A stretch of 64,000 nucleotides of DNA from Bacteroidales bacterium (GTDB lineage: Bacteria > Bacteroidota > Bacteroidia > Bacteroidales > UBA932). Below, piece by piece: positions 1 through 8,949 of this stretch. The notes below the pieces were generated by a model. It was not told the DNA's origin, did not search any database, and saw only the letters and a list, made by a program, of their open reading frames with translations. Numbering within the stretch: the first letter of the stretch is position 1; each line of letters opens with the position of its first letter. The DNA lies in NCBI GenBank assembly GCA_020026275.1, contig JAHHQQ010000001.1, forward strand, positions 202,050 to 266,049, given 5' to 3'. The translations under genes were made by a program, and so were the position numbers.

Positions 1-372
1 ATGGGATACCGCCCTGCCAGACTGGTCAAACTGGATATCCTCCTCAACGGAGATCCGGCAGATGCACTTTCGTCCCTCATCCACGAAGACCATGCCTATG
101 ATTTTGGAAAGAGAATCTGTCTGAAGCTCAAGGACTTGATTCCACGTCAGCAATTTGACATTGCCATCCAAGCTGCCATCGGAGCAAAAATCATTGCACG
201 TGAAACCGTCAGGCAGATTCGCAAAGATGTGACCGCAAAATGTTACGGTGGAGACGTGACCCGTAAAAGGAAGCTATTGGAGAAGCAGAAAGAAGGAAAG
301 AAGAGAATGCGCCAGATCGGCACCGTACAAGTACCGCAAAGTGCATTCATGGCCGTTCTGAAACTGGATTAA
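1..372 (+). CDS. lepA: Elongation factor 4 (LepA), C-terminal part, cut by window edge
   Basis: This is the last 123 residues of the ribosome back-translocating GTPase LepA (EF4). The reading frame is open from base 1, so the true start lies outside the window and the first ATG is internal. Seen: the LepA-specific C-terminal domain with ELIP-like [19 protein letters not shown], the stretch [15 protein letters not shown], the strongly conserved [20 protein letters not shown] and the terminal [13 protein letters not shown], all hallmarks of the tRNA-contacting C-terminal domain of this family. The GTPase domains are not in the window. The next gene starts one base after the stop, so the two are probably co-transcribed. 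Confidence 0.97.
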   Translation: MGYRPARLVKLDILLNGDPADALSSLIHEDHAYDFGKRICLKLKDLIPRQQFDIAIQAAIGAKIIARETVRQIRKDVTAKCYGGDVTRKRKLLEKQKEGKKRMRQIGTVQVPQSAFMAVLKLD

Positions 373-373
373 T

Positions 374-1213
374 ATGCAAAGCGTAGCAATCTTGACCACC
401 TTTCACAGCCAAAAAGAAAAAACTTTGGCTGTACTCCGTTCCTGTTTTGTGCAGATAGACAAAATGAAAAACGACGAGAATTTTTCATTCACCATCTACC
501 TGCTTGCAGAAAAGGACAGGGACGATATCTATGACGCTGTCTCAGAGGAGTTTCCACAGGTCAAGATTATAGAAGGCCAATCCGACGGCGAGTGCAACAA
601 GGAACTGAAAGATCTTTGGAAATATGCCGCTCAAGAAAGCTATGAATTCTACATTATATTGGATAGCGGCATTCTGCTCAACGACGGAGCTTTTGCCTGC
701 CTGATGGAAAACTCACGGTTTCTCAAGAACAAAGCAATCATCGCAGGAACAATCAGTGACAAAGTTGGAAGACACTATATCTTTGGCGGTCTCAACAAAC
801 ATGGAAAGGTGATGACACCAGACGATATTTTGCCACTTCCCTGCTGTACTTTCGATGGAAAACTGGTATTGGTACCTGCTGACGTCTACAAGGCAATCGG
901 CGACATTGACCCTATTTTCACCTACCGGTTTGCAGACTATGACTACGGAAGAAGAGCCAAAAAGAATGGAATCAACGTAGTGGTCGCCCCCAAGATTCTT
1001 GGAAGCAATGACCAGGACGAGACCGTCCCCATATGGAGAAATGCGGCCTATCCCCTTTCCTGTCGGTTCAAATCCTTGAACTCCAGAAATGGCTGTCCTC
1101 CAAAAGACAAGTTCATCTATGACTTCCGACAAAGCGGACTGCCGGGTGCCATTGTCCGCAACATTTCCTTTTGGCTGAAAGTACTGTTCCCTACAAGAAG
1201 AACCAACAAATAG
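374..1213 (+). CDS. GT-A type (family 2-like) glycosyltransferase
   Basis: A 279-residue soluble protein with the layout of a GT2-like glycosyltransferase. Residues 1-10 (MQSVAILTTF) form the first nucleotide-binding strand; YIILDSG near residue 97 sits where the metal-binding DxD-type motif is expected; DPIFTYRFADYDYGRRAKKNG near residues 180-200 is the ED-like acceptor/catalytic region with the FADYDYGRR signature of rhamnosyl/galactosyl-type GT2 enzymes. There is no membrane segment or signal peptide. It follows lepA with one base between them and precedes menA. The sugar donor and acceptor cannot be told from sequence; a role in surface polysaccharide or lipid glycosylation is inference. 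Confidence 0.8.
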   Translation: MQSVAILTTFHSQKEKTLAVLRSCFVQIDKMKNDENFSFTIYLLAEKDRDDIYDAVSEEFPQVKIIEGQSDGECNKELKDLWKYAAQESYEFYIILDSGILLNDGAFACLMENSRFLKNKAIIAGTISDKVGRHYIFGGLNKHGKVMTPDDILPLPCCTFDGKLVLVPADVYKAIGDIDPIFTYRFADYDYGRRAKKNGINVVVAPKILGSNDQDETVPIWRNAAYPLSCRFKSLNSRNGCPPKDKFIYDFRQSGLPGAIVRNISFWLKVLFPTRRTNK

Positions 1214-1234
1214 TGATTTTATAACACATTGGAC

Positions 1235-2146
1235 ATGAAATTGAAATCTATCATAAAATCAATGAGACTCCGCACTCTGCCTTTATCTCTGGCCGGCTCC
1301 TTACTGGGTGTGCTATTGGCATTGGCAGACTATCAAATCAGCGGACCTGTCATTTTTTTCATCCTGCTGACAACCATCTGCCTGCAGATATTATCTAACT
1401 TAAGCAATGAATTGGGTGATTTTCTCAAAGGGACAGATACCCAGGAACGTCTTGGTCCGCAATATGAACTTGCGCAGGGAAATCTGACCGTACAGGAAAT
1501 GAAACGAATGATTCGCATCTTTGTTTTACTTTCCGCCGTTTCCGGTCTGGCCATGATTTATTCTTCATTCGGTACCTTCTTCTCACTGGACTCGTTTCTT
1601 CTGATGCTGCTGGGTGCTTCCGCCATTGCCAGTGGAATGAAATATACACTCGGCAAAAACCCCTATGGCTACATGGGACTGGGAGATCTCTTTGTATTCA
1701 TTTATTTCGGAATTGTTTCCGTGCTCGGTTCCTATTTTGTGGCAGCCCATACCTTGCCAAACGTCTGGCTGACACTTCCTGCCATTTCCATCGGCCTGTT
1801 CAGCATTGCAGTTCTGAACATCAACAATATCCGAGACATGAAGACAGACATCAAGAACCGAAAAACTGTAGCTATCATGCTGGGGGCAACTAAGGCAAAG
1901 ATATATGAGACTCTCTTGATTGTTTTCGGCTGGATTGCCATGATTGCCTATTGTCTGGTCAGAATCTCCGATCCATGGCACTATCTGTTCGTCCTCACTC
2001 TGCCGCTCTACATTCTGGCCCTCAAGTGGATTTGGACCAGAGAAGACAAAGCCCTGGATCCGGTGCTCCCTCTTCTGGTCATCTCTACCTTCCTCCTCTC
2101 TCTACTGACGGGATTAGGCTTCACCATGTATCTGTTCTTTCTCTGA
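1235..2146 (+). CDS. menA: 1,4-dihydroxy-2-naphthoate polyprenyltransferase (MenA)
   Basis: Integral membrane UbiA-family prenyltransferase that attaches the polyprenyl tail to DHNA in menaquinone synthesis. Seen: about eight to nine hydrophobic segments; the first Asp-rich prenyl-diphosphate motif around NLSNELGDFLKGTDTQ (near residue 60) and the second around NNIRDMKTDIKNRKTVA (near residue 200); the GPQYELAQGNLT segment typical of MenA. The frame is open from a TTG at 1229, but the ATG at 1235 gives the usual MKLKSIIKSMRLRTLP start and is preferred. The stop is 2 bp from the stop of the convergent menG, so two consecutive steps of the same pathway lie tail to tail on opposite strands. Confidence 0.93.
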   Translation: MKLKSIIKSMRLRTLPLSLAGSLLGVLLALADYQISGPVIFFILLTTICLQILSNLSNELGDFLKGTDTQERLGPQYELAQGNLTVQEMKRMIRIFVLLSAVSGLAMIYSSFGTFFSLDSFLLMLLGASAIASGMKYTLGKNPYGYMGLGDLFVFIYFGIVSVLGSYFVAAHTLPNVWLTLPAISIGLFSIAVLNINNIRDMKTDIKNRKTVAIMLGATKAKIYETLLIVFGWIAMIAYCLVRISDPWHYLFVLTLPLYILALKWIWTREDKALDPVLPLLVISTFLLSLLTGLGFTMYLFFL

Positions 2147-2148
2147 TT

Positions 2149-2862
2149 CTATTTGACGGCGACATACATTCGGCAAATCCCCATGGTAAATGCCTTGTGT
2201 TCCACCTTGGAGAAACCGCAGGCCTTCAAGGTCGCCATGAACTCCTTACGTCCGGGAAAATTCATGACAGATTCCGGCAAATACTCATAGGCCGAACGAA
2301 CGCCCGAAACAGAACCGCCGATAAACGGCAGAACCATCTTGAAATAAACATTGTAGCAGGCACGCATGAAGGCATTTTCTGGAAGAGACAATTCCAAAAT
2401 GACGAGTCTTCCTCCCGGTTTTAGCACACGGAACATTTCTTCCAGTCCCTGCTCCCTGTTTTCAAAATTACGGATACCAAATGCTATGGTCACGACATCA
2501 AAAATGCCGGTACCGAAATTAAGATGTTCGCCGTCTCCCAAATTGACTGAGATGTAATCTTCCAAACCGGCCTTGACGACCTTTTCCTTCATGATTTCCA
2601 ACATTCCCTCAGAAATATCTACGCCTGCAACCCGACTGTCCGAATTTCCGAGAGTTCTCATACGGCTAGCGATGGCAATGGAAAAATCTCCGGTACCGCA
2701 TGCCAAATCCAATACGGACAACTTGTCATTGTCATCAATGATCCGATCCAAGGCATGGTTACGCCAACCTTTATCGAAATCAAGCGATAAGATGTGATTC
2801 AACTTGTCATAGTTCTCCGCTATGCTGTTGAACATGTCTCTGACTTTTTCTTTCTGTGGCAC
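2149..2862 (-). CDS. menG: Demethylmenaquinone methyltransferase (MenG/UbiE)
   Basis: Class I SAM-dependent methyltransferase that performs the final C-methylation of demethylmenaquinone. Seen: N-terminal FNSIAENYDKLNHILS family signature (residues 11-26), SAM-binding motif I LDLACGTGD (51-59), acidic VDIS of motif II, GIRNFENREQ signature, LKPGGRLVILE, and C-terminal YEYLPESVMNFPG. Its 237 residues match family length. It is the last gene of a minus-strand operon SUI1-DUF4271-hemD-rnpA-yidD-menG, 12 bp after yidD. As only menaquinone genes occur here, MenG rather than UbiE is the likely role. Confidence 0.95.
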   Translation of the reverse strand: MPQKEKVRDMFNSIAENYDKLNHILSLDFDKGWRNHALDRIIDDNDKLSVLDLACGTGDFSIAIASRMRTLGNSDSRVAGVDISEGMLEIMKEKVVKAGLEDYISVNLGDGEHLNFGTGIFDVVTIAFGIRNFENREQGLEEMFRVLKPGGRLVILELSLPENAFMRACYNVYFKMVLPFIGGSVSGVRSAYEYLPESVMNFPGRKEFMATLKACGFSKVEHKAFTMGICRMYVAVK

Positions 2863-2874
2863 TGCTAAATTCTC

Positions 2875-3153
2875 CTAAAACTTAAAGATTTTGCGGAAAT
2901 TGAACCTTTCAGGCACTGGATCATATCCGCTCCCGCCCCAAGGATGACACCTCAGCAGACGACGGACCGTCAGGTAAATCCCTTTAATCGGACCATGTTT
3001 CCGGAAGGCTTCCAAAGCATATTGCGAACATGTGGGAACAAACCTGCAAGTCGGTGGCTTGTAGGGAGAAATACATATCTGATAAAATTTGATCAGCAAG
3101 ATAAAGGGTGCGACCAATATCTTCTTCAGAACAATCTCAATCTTGTTCCACAT
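2875..3153 (-). CDS. yidD: Membrane protein insertion efficiency factor YidD
   Basis: Small (92 aa) membrane-associated protein that assists YidC-dependent insertion. Seen: amphipathic/hydrophobic N-terminus (residues 8-30), then [19 protein letters not shown] (36-54) with the conserved cysteines, and [15 protein letters not shown] (67-81), both diagnostic of the family. The start overlaps the end of rnpA by 17 bp, the usual rnpA-yidD coupling. yidC is not adjacent here. Confidence 0.95.
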   Translation of the reverse strand: MWNKIEIVLKKILVAPFILLIKFYQICISPYKPPTCRFVPTCSQYALEAFRKHGPIKGIYLTVRRLLRCHPWGGSGYDPVPERFNFRKIFKF

Positions 3154-3520
3154 AGTTTGCGTTGATTTCCGACAAAGCTCGTCCTATATTCTCATAAATG
3201 TCAGTGAAGTTAAGAATTTCTTTCTGATCATACAAGAACATTATGTCTACGCCTTGTCTTTCCAACACCCCTTTCTGCAGACGATAGGCTTCGCGGATTC
3301 TTCTCTTGAGCAGATTTCTCTTGACTGCTCGTTTGAAGAAACGCTTGGGAACAGACACCATAATCCGGTTGATCCCCAAACCGTCATTCTCTCTGAAACT
3401 GCATTTCAGGCCTGGGAAACGACAATAATGCCCTTCTCGAACAAGACGAGCAATACTCGTCTTGTCACATAATCTCTCTGCTTTGGAGAGGGTATTGCCA
3501 ACAGTTTCAGACAGAATCAT
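3137..3520 (-). CDS. rnpA: Ribonuclease P protein component (RnpA)
   Basis: Basic protein subunit of RNase P, which matures the 5' end of tRNAs. Seen: the RNR signature [10 protein letters not shown] at residues 68-77 preceded by [13 protein letters not shown], plus a hydrophobic first helix region with [20 protein letters not shown] (11-30). Its 127 residues are normal. It lies between hemD (22-bp gap upstream) and yidD (overlap downstream). The common rpmH-rnpA pairing is absent; hemD-rnpA-yidD is a familiar Bacteroidota order. Confidence 0.95.
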   Translation of the reverse strand: MILSETVGNTLSKAERLCDKTSIARLVREGHYCRFPGLKCSFRENDGLGINRIMVSVPKRFFKRAVKRNLLKRRIREAYRLQKGVLERQGVDIMFLYDQKEILNFTDIYENIGRALSEINANYVEQD

Positions 3521-3542
3521 TTTGAAATCGCTTCTTTCTATT

Positions 3543-4289
3543 TTAAGCCTGGTTCCTTTCCAGATAAATTTCCAGTGCCCTGGCTACAGAGGGAGCCTCT
3601 GGAGTCGGAGCCTGGATTTCAATCGGAAGACCGGCTTCTTCCATAGCGGAAACGATCTTCTTGCCGAAAGTCACAAACTTAGTCTCTCCCTTGTCGTAGT
3701 CTGGATAATTCTCATACAAAGACTTGAGGTCAGCCGCATTGAAAACGACAATCATATCGTATGACTTGATATCCACCTGTTTCAAATCCTGGGAAACGGA
3801 TTTGACAAATACAGCGGATGTGCAGTCCAAACCGGACTGGGCAAACAAGGAAACCATGCTGTCATTGCTGCCTGTATCTGATGTGGCAATCAAGAACTTT
3901 TCCCCTTTATGTTTGGTGCCAATCACAGAGATGAGAGAATCAGGAGTACCGACACCAAAAAAGATTTTTCTTTTTCTGAAGACAATGTGTTTCTGCAAAT
4001 ACATGGCAACAGCCTCTGTCGTACAGAAATATTTCATCGTCTCAGGAATCTTGATCCTCAATTCTTCACACAAATTGAAAAACGCGTCAATGGTGTGCCT
4101 TGCAGAAAAGACAATGGCGGTATAATCCAAGACATTCACTTTCTGAGCTCTCAACTCCTTGGAACTGAGCTGTTCTATAAGGTAGAAAGGTTTGAACTCA
4201 ATCTCGACACCATACTTCTTGACCAACTCTGAATATGGAGCCATGTTGTTAGGTGTCGACTGGGAAATCAGTATCTTCTTAATTTTCAT
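3543..4289 (-). CDS. hemD: Uroporphyrinogen-III synthase (HemD) family protein
   Basis: A 248-residue protein matching the HEM4 family, which closes the tetrapyrrole ring to uroporphyrinogen III. Seen: two alternating alpha/beta halves without conserved catalytic residues, as usual for this weakly conserved family: N-terminal KKILISQSTP, YTAIVFSARHTIDAFFNLC (about 58-76) and, in the second half, KSYDMIVVFNAADLKSLYENYP followed by FGKKIVSAMEEAGL. The family call rests mainly on these segments and on position between DUF4271 and rnpA, where Bacteroidales genomes carry an annotated HemD. No other heme gene is in the window. Confidence 0.82.
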   Translation of the reverse strand: MKIKKILISQSTPNNMAPYSELVKKYGVEIEFKPFYLIEQLSSKELRAQKVNVLDYTAIVFSARHTIDAFFNLCEELRIKIPETMKYFCTTEAVAMYLQKHIVFRKRKIFFGVGTPDSLISVIGTKHKGEKFLIATSDTGSNDSMVSLFAQSGLDCTSAVFVKSVSQDLKQVDIKSYDMIVVFNAADLKSLYENYPDYDKGETKFVTFGKKIVSAMEEAGLPIEIQAPTPEAPSVARALEIYLERNQA

Positions 4290-4297
4290 ATTATCTC

Positions 4298-5059
4298 CTA
4301 GAAAAGTATTTCTGTTGCAACCAACAACCCCGCTGGTAAAATTTCAAGAATGCAAAGATACAAAATTGCTGGCAATTGAGCACAGGAGCCGGACAAAATT
4401 TGACTCCTACGTAACAGAAACAATCCATAAATGACGGCAATCGCATAATAGGACACCGTCCGGATAGTCTCTGCGGAAATTCCGAATAGCGAAAGAAGAC
4501 CGACCATCAGCAGAACCGTATAGGCCATAACAATCACATAATCGTTAGCAATCCTGTTGTTGAGTTGGTAAAGCTCTCCTTCCAGCATATAACGAGACAT
4601 CCCGACAATCATCAGATGACGGAACAGGAGAATCAGGATGAAGGCAACCAGAATCAAGAGTGTCTGCATACCTGGACAAAATCCATCCATATAGGAAGGA
4701 CGAAACAGCCCATATCGGGAAGAAACAAGCACAAGAATCAAGACAGCATTGACAGACAATGAATTACGATCCCTTATCAAACGCACTCCCTCTTCCAGAT
4801 CCAATAATTTCTTACTTCGGAAAAGCCCCTCCAGGAGATAAGGGACAATCCGCAAGTTTCTCCTCAACTGGAAAATGAAAATCAGCACACAAAGGCAGAC
4901 CATCACCATATTGATAACATAACTGCCCCATGGTGGAGCAACATTTCCCATCATTTCGCATGTGCCGGCAGGCATAACCAAACGGCCTTGCAGAAGCGCA
5001 TCTTCCACAGGTCTTATCTGGATAGTGTCCACAGAAAATATATCAGATGAGATGGGCAT
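4298..5059 (-). CDS. DUF4271 multi-pass membrane protein
   Basis: A 253-residue protein with about six hydrophobic segments (near residues 47-64, 100-116, 130-148, 170-195, 205-222 and 225-250) and a soluble, Pro-rich N-terminus. Size, topology and location between a SUI1-type gene and hemD match the DUF4271 family found across Bacteroidota; its function is unknown. It begins 3 bp after the upstream stop and ends 8 bp before hemD, so it belongs to the same transcript. No signal peptide cleavage site or enzymatic motif is visible. Confidence 0.8.
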   Translation of the reverse strand: MPISSDIFSVDTIQIRPVEDALLQGRLVMPAGTCEMMGNVAPPWGSYVINMVMVCLCVLIFIFQLRRNLRIVPYLLEGLFRSKKLLDLEEGVRLIRDRNSLSVNAVLILVLVSSRYGLFRPSYMDGFCPGMQTLLILVAFILILLFRHLMIVGMSRYMLEGELYQLNNRIANDYVIVMAYTVLLMVGLLSLFGISAETIRTVSYYAIAVIYGLFLLRRSQILSGSCAQLPAILYLCILEILPAGLLVATEILF

Positions 5060-5062
5060 GAA

Positions 5063-5407
5063 TCAATTTCCTCTTTTCGCTTTGTATCCCATGGAGGTCA
5101 GGAGAGTTACCACCTTATCCCGGAAATCACCCTGAATCGTAATTTCACCCTCTTTGGCAGAACCTCCTACACCACACTTGACCTTCAATTCCTTCCCCAG
5201 GGCCTTCAGATCTTCTTCGGTCCCGACAAAACCACTGACAAGTGTCACTTGCTTACCTCCTCGGTTTCTCCGGTCAATCGTTACAACGAGTTTCTGGGCG
5301 GAGGGCGGAAGAGTTGTTTCTTCCGGTTCCGCCGTATCTTCATATTGAAAATCAGGATTGGTGGAAAATACTATCCCCAAACGTTTTTTCCAGTCATTTT
5401 CAGCCAT
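5063..5407 (-). CDS. SUI1/YciH-family translation initiation factor
   Basis: Predicted eIF1-like (SUI1 fold) protein of the bacterial YciH group, which can affect start-codon fidelity. Seen: KLVVTIDRRNRGGKQVTLVSG with the loop RRNRGGK, then KALGKELKVKCGVGGSAKEG and EITIQGDFRDKVVTLL, the conserved SUI1 core. The open frame extends to 5452, but a promoter -7 element at 5427-5434 lies inside that extension, so the transcript cannot encode it; the ATG at 5407 (MAENDWKKRLG, 114 aa) is chosen. It is the first gene of the operon leading to menG. Confidence 0.9.
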   Translation of the reverse strand: MAENDWKKRLGIVFSTNPDFQYEDTAEPEETTLPPSAQKLVVTIDRRNRGGKQVTLVSGFVGTEEDLKALGKELKVKCGVGGSAKEGEITIQGDFRDKVVTLLTSMGYKAKRGN

Positions 5408-5420
5408 TTGTAATGCACAA

Positions 5421-5455
5421 TTTTTGCAAATATAGGTAATCTTTTCGTACATTTG
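5421..5455 (+). promoter_or_regulatory. Promoter for the DUF2723 gene
   Basis: TACATTTG at 5448-5455 fits TAnnTTTG, with TTTTTG at 5421-5426 as a possible -33 element (21-bp spacing). It overlaps the minus-strand promoter region, so the two divergent promoters share about 30 bp and may compete. Confidence 0.6.
5427..5434 (-). promoter_or_regulatory. Promoter -7 element for the SUI1-to-menG operon
   Basis: Reading the minus strand, TATATTTG matches the Bacteroidota -7 consensus TAnnTTTG. Transcription would begin about 10-15 bases before the ATG at 5407. It lies only 13 bp from the oppositely directed -7 element at 5448-5455. Confidence 0.7.
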
Positions 5456-5475
5456 TCTTTCTTGAATATTTTAAA

Positions 5476-8400
5476 ATGGAGAATAAAAAGTTTAAACTGT
5501 GGAACCGTATTGTTGCGGGCATCATCCTTTTGATCGCCTCCATCACCTACGTTTCCACAATCGAACCTTCCGCATCTTTTTGGGATTGCGGTGAATTCAT
5601 TGCCTCATCTTACAAATTGGAAGTCGGCCATCCGCCTGGAAACCCCGTGTTCCAGCTGTTCGCCCGCTTCTTCAGCATGTTTGCAAGTCCTGAACATGCG
5701 GCCATCGCCGTCAATATCCTGAGTGCGATGTGTTCCGCCTTCACCATCATGCTGCTCTATCTGACCATCGTCTTCTTCGCGAAGAGACTGGTGGACAGGA
5801 AGGGAAAAGACACCTATACCCAGGCACAGGCGGTGTCCATCTTCGGAAGTGCCGCTGTCGGCGCGCTCGCCTACTGTTTCTCAGACACCTTCTGGTTCTC
5901 TGCAGTGGAAGGCGAAGTCTATGCCATGTCGTCCTTGTTTACGGCACTAGTATTCTGGGCCATGACCAAATGGTATGACGAGGCGGACCAGCCTCATGCC
6001 AACAGATGGATCATCCTGATCTGTTTCCTGATGGGGCTGTCCATCGGAGTGCATCTGCTGAACCTGCTGGCCATCCCTGCCATCGTGTTCCTCTACTTCT
6101 ACAAGAAGCGGGAAGACGGCAAATATACGTTCAAGGACATCATCGGCATCGGCCTGCTTTCCCTTGCCATCCTGTTCGTGATTCTCTTCCTCATCATCCC
6201 TTATCTGCCAAAAATCTGCGCCTACGTGGATCTGTTCTTCGTGAACACCCTCGGCCTGCCATACAACTCCGGAGCCATCTTCTTCATGCTGGCTCTGCTG
6301 GCTGCCTGCTTCTGGGGCATCTTCACCACCTACAAGCGCGGGAAAGTGATCTGGAACACCGTCCTTCTCGGTTTCACCACCATCGTCATCGGATTCTCCA
6401 CCTTCAGCATCGTGGTCATCCGCTCCAATGTGATGACTCCGACCAATGAATACCAGCCGGACAATGCCTTCACCTTGGTAAGATACCTCTCCAGAGAGCA
6501 GTACGGTTCCACCCCACTCCTGTACGGCCAGTACTTCGACGCGCCTGCCGACATCACGACAGGAAAATATTGGGCTCCCCTGAACGGGAAATACAAACAC
6601 GTCGATTCTCCAGCCGAGGCCAAGTATCTGCCACAGGGCAAAATGCTCTTCCCTCGTATGTGGAACGGCATGAGCGACAACTACATTCAGGTCTATCTGA
6701 ACTACATGGACGGAAAAGGGACTCCCGTTCCAGGAGCCACCCACAAGAAACCGACTTTCGGCACCAACCTCAAATTTTTCCTTGACTACCAGCTCAATTG
6801 GATGTATTGGAGATATTTCATGTGGAACTTTGCAGGCCGCCAGAATGACATACATAGTCCGGTGCCGGGAAACAACTTCTACGGAAACTGGGAAAGCGGC
6901 ATCCCGTTCCTTGACCAAATCCGTCTGGGAGACCAGAATATGGCCCCAGCCCCGCTTAAGGAGAACAAGGGCAAGAACCACTATTTCCTTCTGCCGCTGC
7001 TGCTGGGCATACTGGGCTTGTGTTTCCAGTTCGACAAGGACAAACGAGGCTTCTGGGTCACCTTCCTCATGTTCTTCATGACCGGCATTGCCATCGTCAT
7101 CTACCTCAACCAGCCACCAATGCAGGTGCGTGAGAGGGATTATGCCTATGCAGGCTCCTTCTACACCTTCGCCATGTGGATCGGTTTCGCAGCGCTGGCC
7201 CTCTTCAACTGGTTTTCCAAGCAACAGGAAGGGAAACGTGCCGCCGCCACCGCCTCTCTGCTCGTGGCAGGCTGCCTCTTCGTGCCGGGACTCATGGCCC
7301 GGCAGAACTGGGACGACCACGACAGAAGCAACCGGAAAACCGCTGTCGAGATGGCGACCAACTATCTGAACTCTGTCGGTGAAAACGGTATTCTCATCAC
7401 TCATGGTGACAACGACACCTTCCCACTCTGGTATGCACAGGAAGTGGAAGGAATCCGCACGGACGTGAGAATCTGCAACACCTCCCTGCTCGGTACCGAC
7501 TGGCATATCAACCAGATGAAATATGCCTGCAACCAATCCCAACCGCTGGATCTGTCCATCGGAGAAGAGCAATATCTCTACGGAACGAACGATTATGTCC
7601 CGATTATCGATGACAGGGACAAGGTCTATCCTCTTTCTGAAGTCATGACCGTCTTCAAGAAATTCAGGAGAGAACTGCAAGACGGCCGCAAGATCTGCTA
7701 CATCGCCTCCCGGAAATTCAGCATTCCGGTGAACAAGGAGAATGTCATCCGCCACGGCATCCTTCCGGCTGAATTCAAAGACATGATTCCTGATGAGATT
7801 GTGCTCACGATTCCGAAAAACAAAAATTACATCAGCAAACCAGAGCTTTTCATGCTGGATTTCCTGAGCAACTACCAGTGGGACAGACCGCTGCACGTAC
7901 TCAGCTACGGCGGAGACATCAACATCGGTCTCAAGGAATACCTCATGTACGATGGATTCTCCTGTCATTTCATTCCACTCAAGAACAAGGTGAGCGACCC
8001 GGACCACTCTTTGGTGGATGTCAACGACCTCTACCGAAAGATGACCCAGGCATATTCCTGGAACCAGGTCAGCAGAAATGACTATTTCGTGGACTACCAG
8101 AACCTCTATACCTTCATCGGAGTCATTCCACAAAGGGAAATCTTCCTGAACACCTCCATCATACTGGACCGTGCAGGACAGAAAAAAGAGGCCATCGAAA
8201 TGCTGGACAAGGCTATGGAAGTGCTCCCAGCCGACAAATATCCTTACGAAAGCATATGCCTCGGTTTCTACAACAATGACATCACGATTGTCTCCATCAT
8301 CGAACAGTACTTGCATTTGGGCGAAAAGGAGAAAGCCCTGAAGATTGCAGACCAGCTGGGTGCCGAACTTCTGAAATCTGTCGCCTTCTTCACTGAATTC

Positions 8401-8547
8401 TTCTATGCAGGAGAAATGCAATTCAAGGAATGCTGCAACATCCTCTATTACCTGTCCGATATGCTGGAACATGCCGGCGAGAGCGAAAAGAGCAAGAAGC
8501 TGATGACAGATCTGGAACAGATCGTCAAAGTGGCCAGCGAAGGCTGA
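5476..8547 (+). CDS. DUF2723 family large membrane protein (glycosyltransferase-like)
   Basis: A 1023-residue protein with about a dozen transmembrane segments in its first 300 residues, further ones around 500-600, and a soluble C-terminal half. Residues 34-58 carry the family signature with SFWDCGEF and VGHPPGNP; the DCGEF acidic pair after the first membrane helix recalls the catalytic DE/DD of GT-C fold mannosyltransferases. RERDYAYAGSF near 548 is another conserved patch, and residues about 890-1010 look like helical repeat (TPR-like) sequence. Related Bacteroidota proteins are thought to O-mannosylate exported proteins, but that role is inferred. It stands alone, divergent from SUI1, with IS debris downstream. 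Confidence 0.85.
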   Translation: MENKKFKLWNRIVAGIILLIASITYVSTIEPSASFWDCGEFIASSYKLEVGHPPGNPVFQLFARFFSMFASPEHAAIAVNILSAMCSAFTIMLLYLTIVFFAKRLVDRKGKDTYTQAQAVSIFGSAAVGALAYCFSDTFWFSAVEGEVYAMSSLFTALVFWAMTKWYDEADQPHANRWIILICFLMGLSIGVHLLNLLAIPAIVFLYFYKKREDGKYTFKDIIGIGLLSLAILFVILFLIIPYLPKICAYVDLFFVNTLGLPYNSGAIFFMLALLAACFWGIFTTYKRGKVIWNTVLLGFTTIVIGFSTFSIVVIRSNVMTPTNEYQPDNAFTLVRYLSREQYGSTPLLYGQYFDAPADITTGKYWAPLNGKYKHVDSPAEAKYLPQGKMLFPRMWNGMSDNYIQVYLNYMDGKGTPVPGATHKKPTFGTNLKFFLDYQLNWMYWRYFMWNFAGRQNDIHSPVPGNNFYGNWESGIPFLDQIRLGDQNMAPAPLKENKGKNHYFLLPLLLGILGLCFQFDKDKRGFWVTFLMFFMTGIAIVIYLNQPPMQVRERDYAYAGSFYTFAMWIGFAALALFNWFSKQQEGKRAAATASLLVAGCLFVPGLMARQNWDDHDRSNRKTAVEMATNYLNSVGENGILITHGDNDTFPLWYAQEVEGIRTDVRICNTSLLGTDWHINQMKYACNQSQPLDLSIGEEQYLYGTNDYVPIIDDRDKVYPLSEVMTVFKKFRRELQDGRKICYIASRKFSIPVNKENVIRHGILPAEFKDMIPDEIVLTIPKNKNYISKPELFMLDFLSNYQWDRPLHVLSYGGDINIGLKEYLMYDGFSCHFIPLKNKVSDPDHSLVDVNDLYRKMTQAYSWNQVSRNDYFVDYQNLYTFIGVIPQREIFLNTSIILDRAGQKKEAIEMLDKAMEVLPADKYPYESICLGFYNNDITIVSIIEQYLHLGEKEKALKIADQLGAELLKSVAFFTEFFYAGEMQFKECCNILYYLSDMLEHAGESEKSKKLMTDLEQIVKVASEG

Positions 8548-8612
8548 TGCTCCTCAAGAGCGCAAAAAGCCCCCTGGTGTTCAGATATCGCCAAAAAAAG
8601 TTGGCCTGTCAA

Positions 8613-8905
8613 TCATTGATTAACAGGCATTCTCAGAATGGAAAAAGCTCGGTATTGTACCGGGCTTTTTCCATTCTGCCTCAGTCTGATTCTATCGTGA
8701 TTGAAGTACTTGATGTATTTCACCAGTTTTTTTGCGAACTGTCCTGCACTGTCCCACTCCTGCAGAGACAGCAATTCATTTTTCATCAGTCCGAAGAAGT
8801 TCTCCATCATCGAGTTGTCGAGACAGTTTCCCTTCCCGGACATACTGTATAATGCCCATTTCCTTCAGCATTTGCTGATAGCTCATGCGCTGGCAGGGAC
8901 GGCCA
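8613..8905 (-). pseudogene. IS3-family OrfB (DDE transposase), C-terminal fragment with a frameshift
   Basis: Residues MSGKGNCLDNSMMENFFG and LRQNGKSPVQYRAFSIL are the end of an rve-type integrase core, including the final catalytic Glu region (NSMMENFF) and the typical SPVQYR tail. Upstream, in another frame, MSYQQMLKEMGIIQ continues the same protein; the two join after loss of about two bases near 8843. Everything N-terminal to this, including the first two catalytic Asp residues, is deleted. A passenger fragment with no expected activity. Confidence 0.85.
8635..8677. repeat. IS3-end hairpin, also present near 63.76 kb
   Basis: Two 20-base arms around a 3-base loop pair with a single wobble. 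The arms encode the SPVQYR end of OrfB. A nearly identical hairpin occurs at 63757-63799 in the second IS3 remnant. It may act as a terminator within the element. A further small inverted repeat at 8604-8628 surrounds the OrfB stop. Confidence 0.75.
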
Positions 8906-8949
8906 CTTGTGTTCCTGAAGGATGTCAAGGTCGTGTTGCCACCTTAGTT

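Noticed and set aside
713..1132. Open frame on the minus strand inside the glycosyltransferase gene
   Set aside because: No ribosome-binding context, no family resemblance, and it lies wholly within a well-supported gene.
1229..1234. TTG start for menA
   Set aside because: The ATG two codons later gives the family start and better spacing.
5947..8472. 841-codon minus-strand open frame opposite the DUF2723 gene
   Set aside because: It is the antisense shadow of a GC-rich codon-biased gene; its His/Val/Glu-rich composition is typical of antisense frames.
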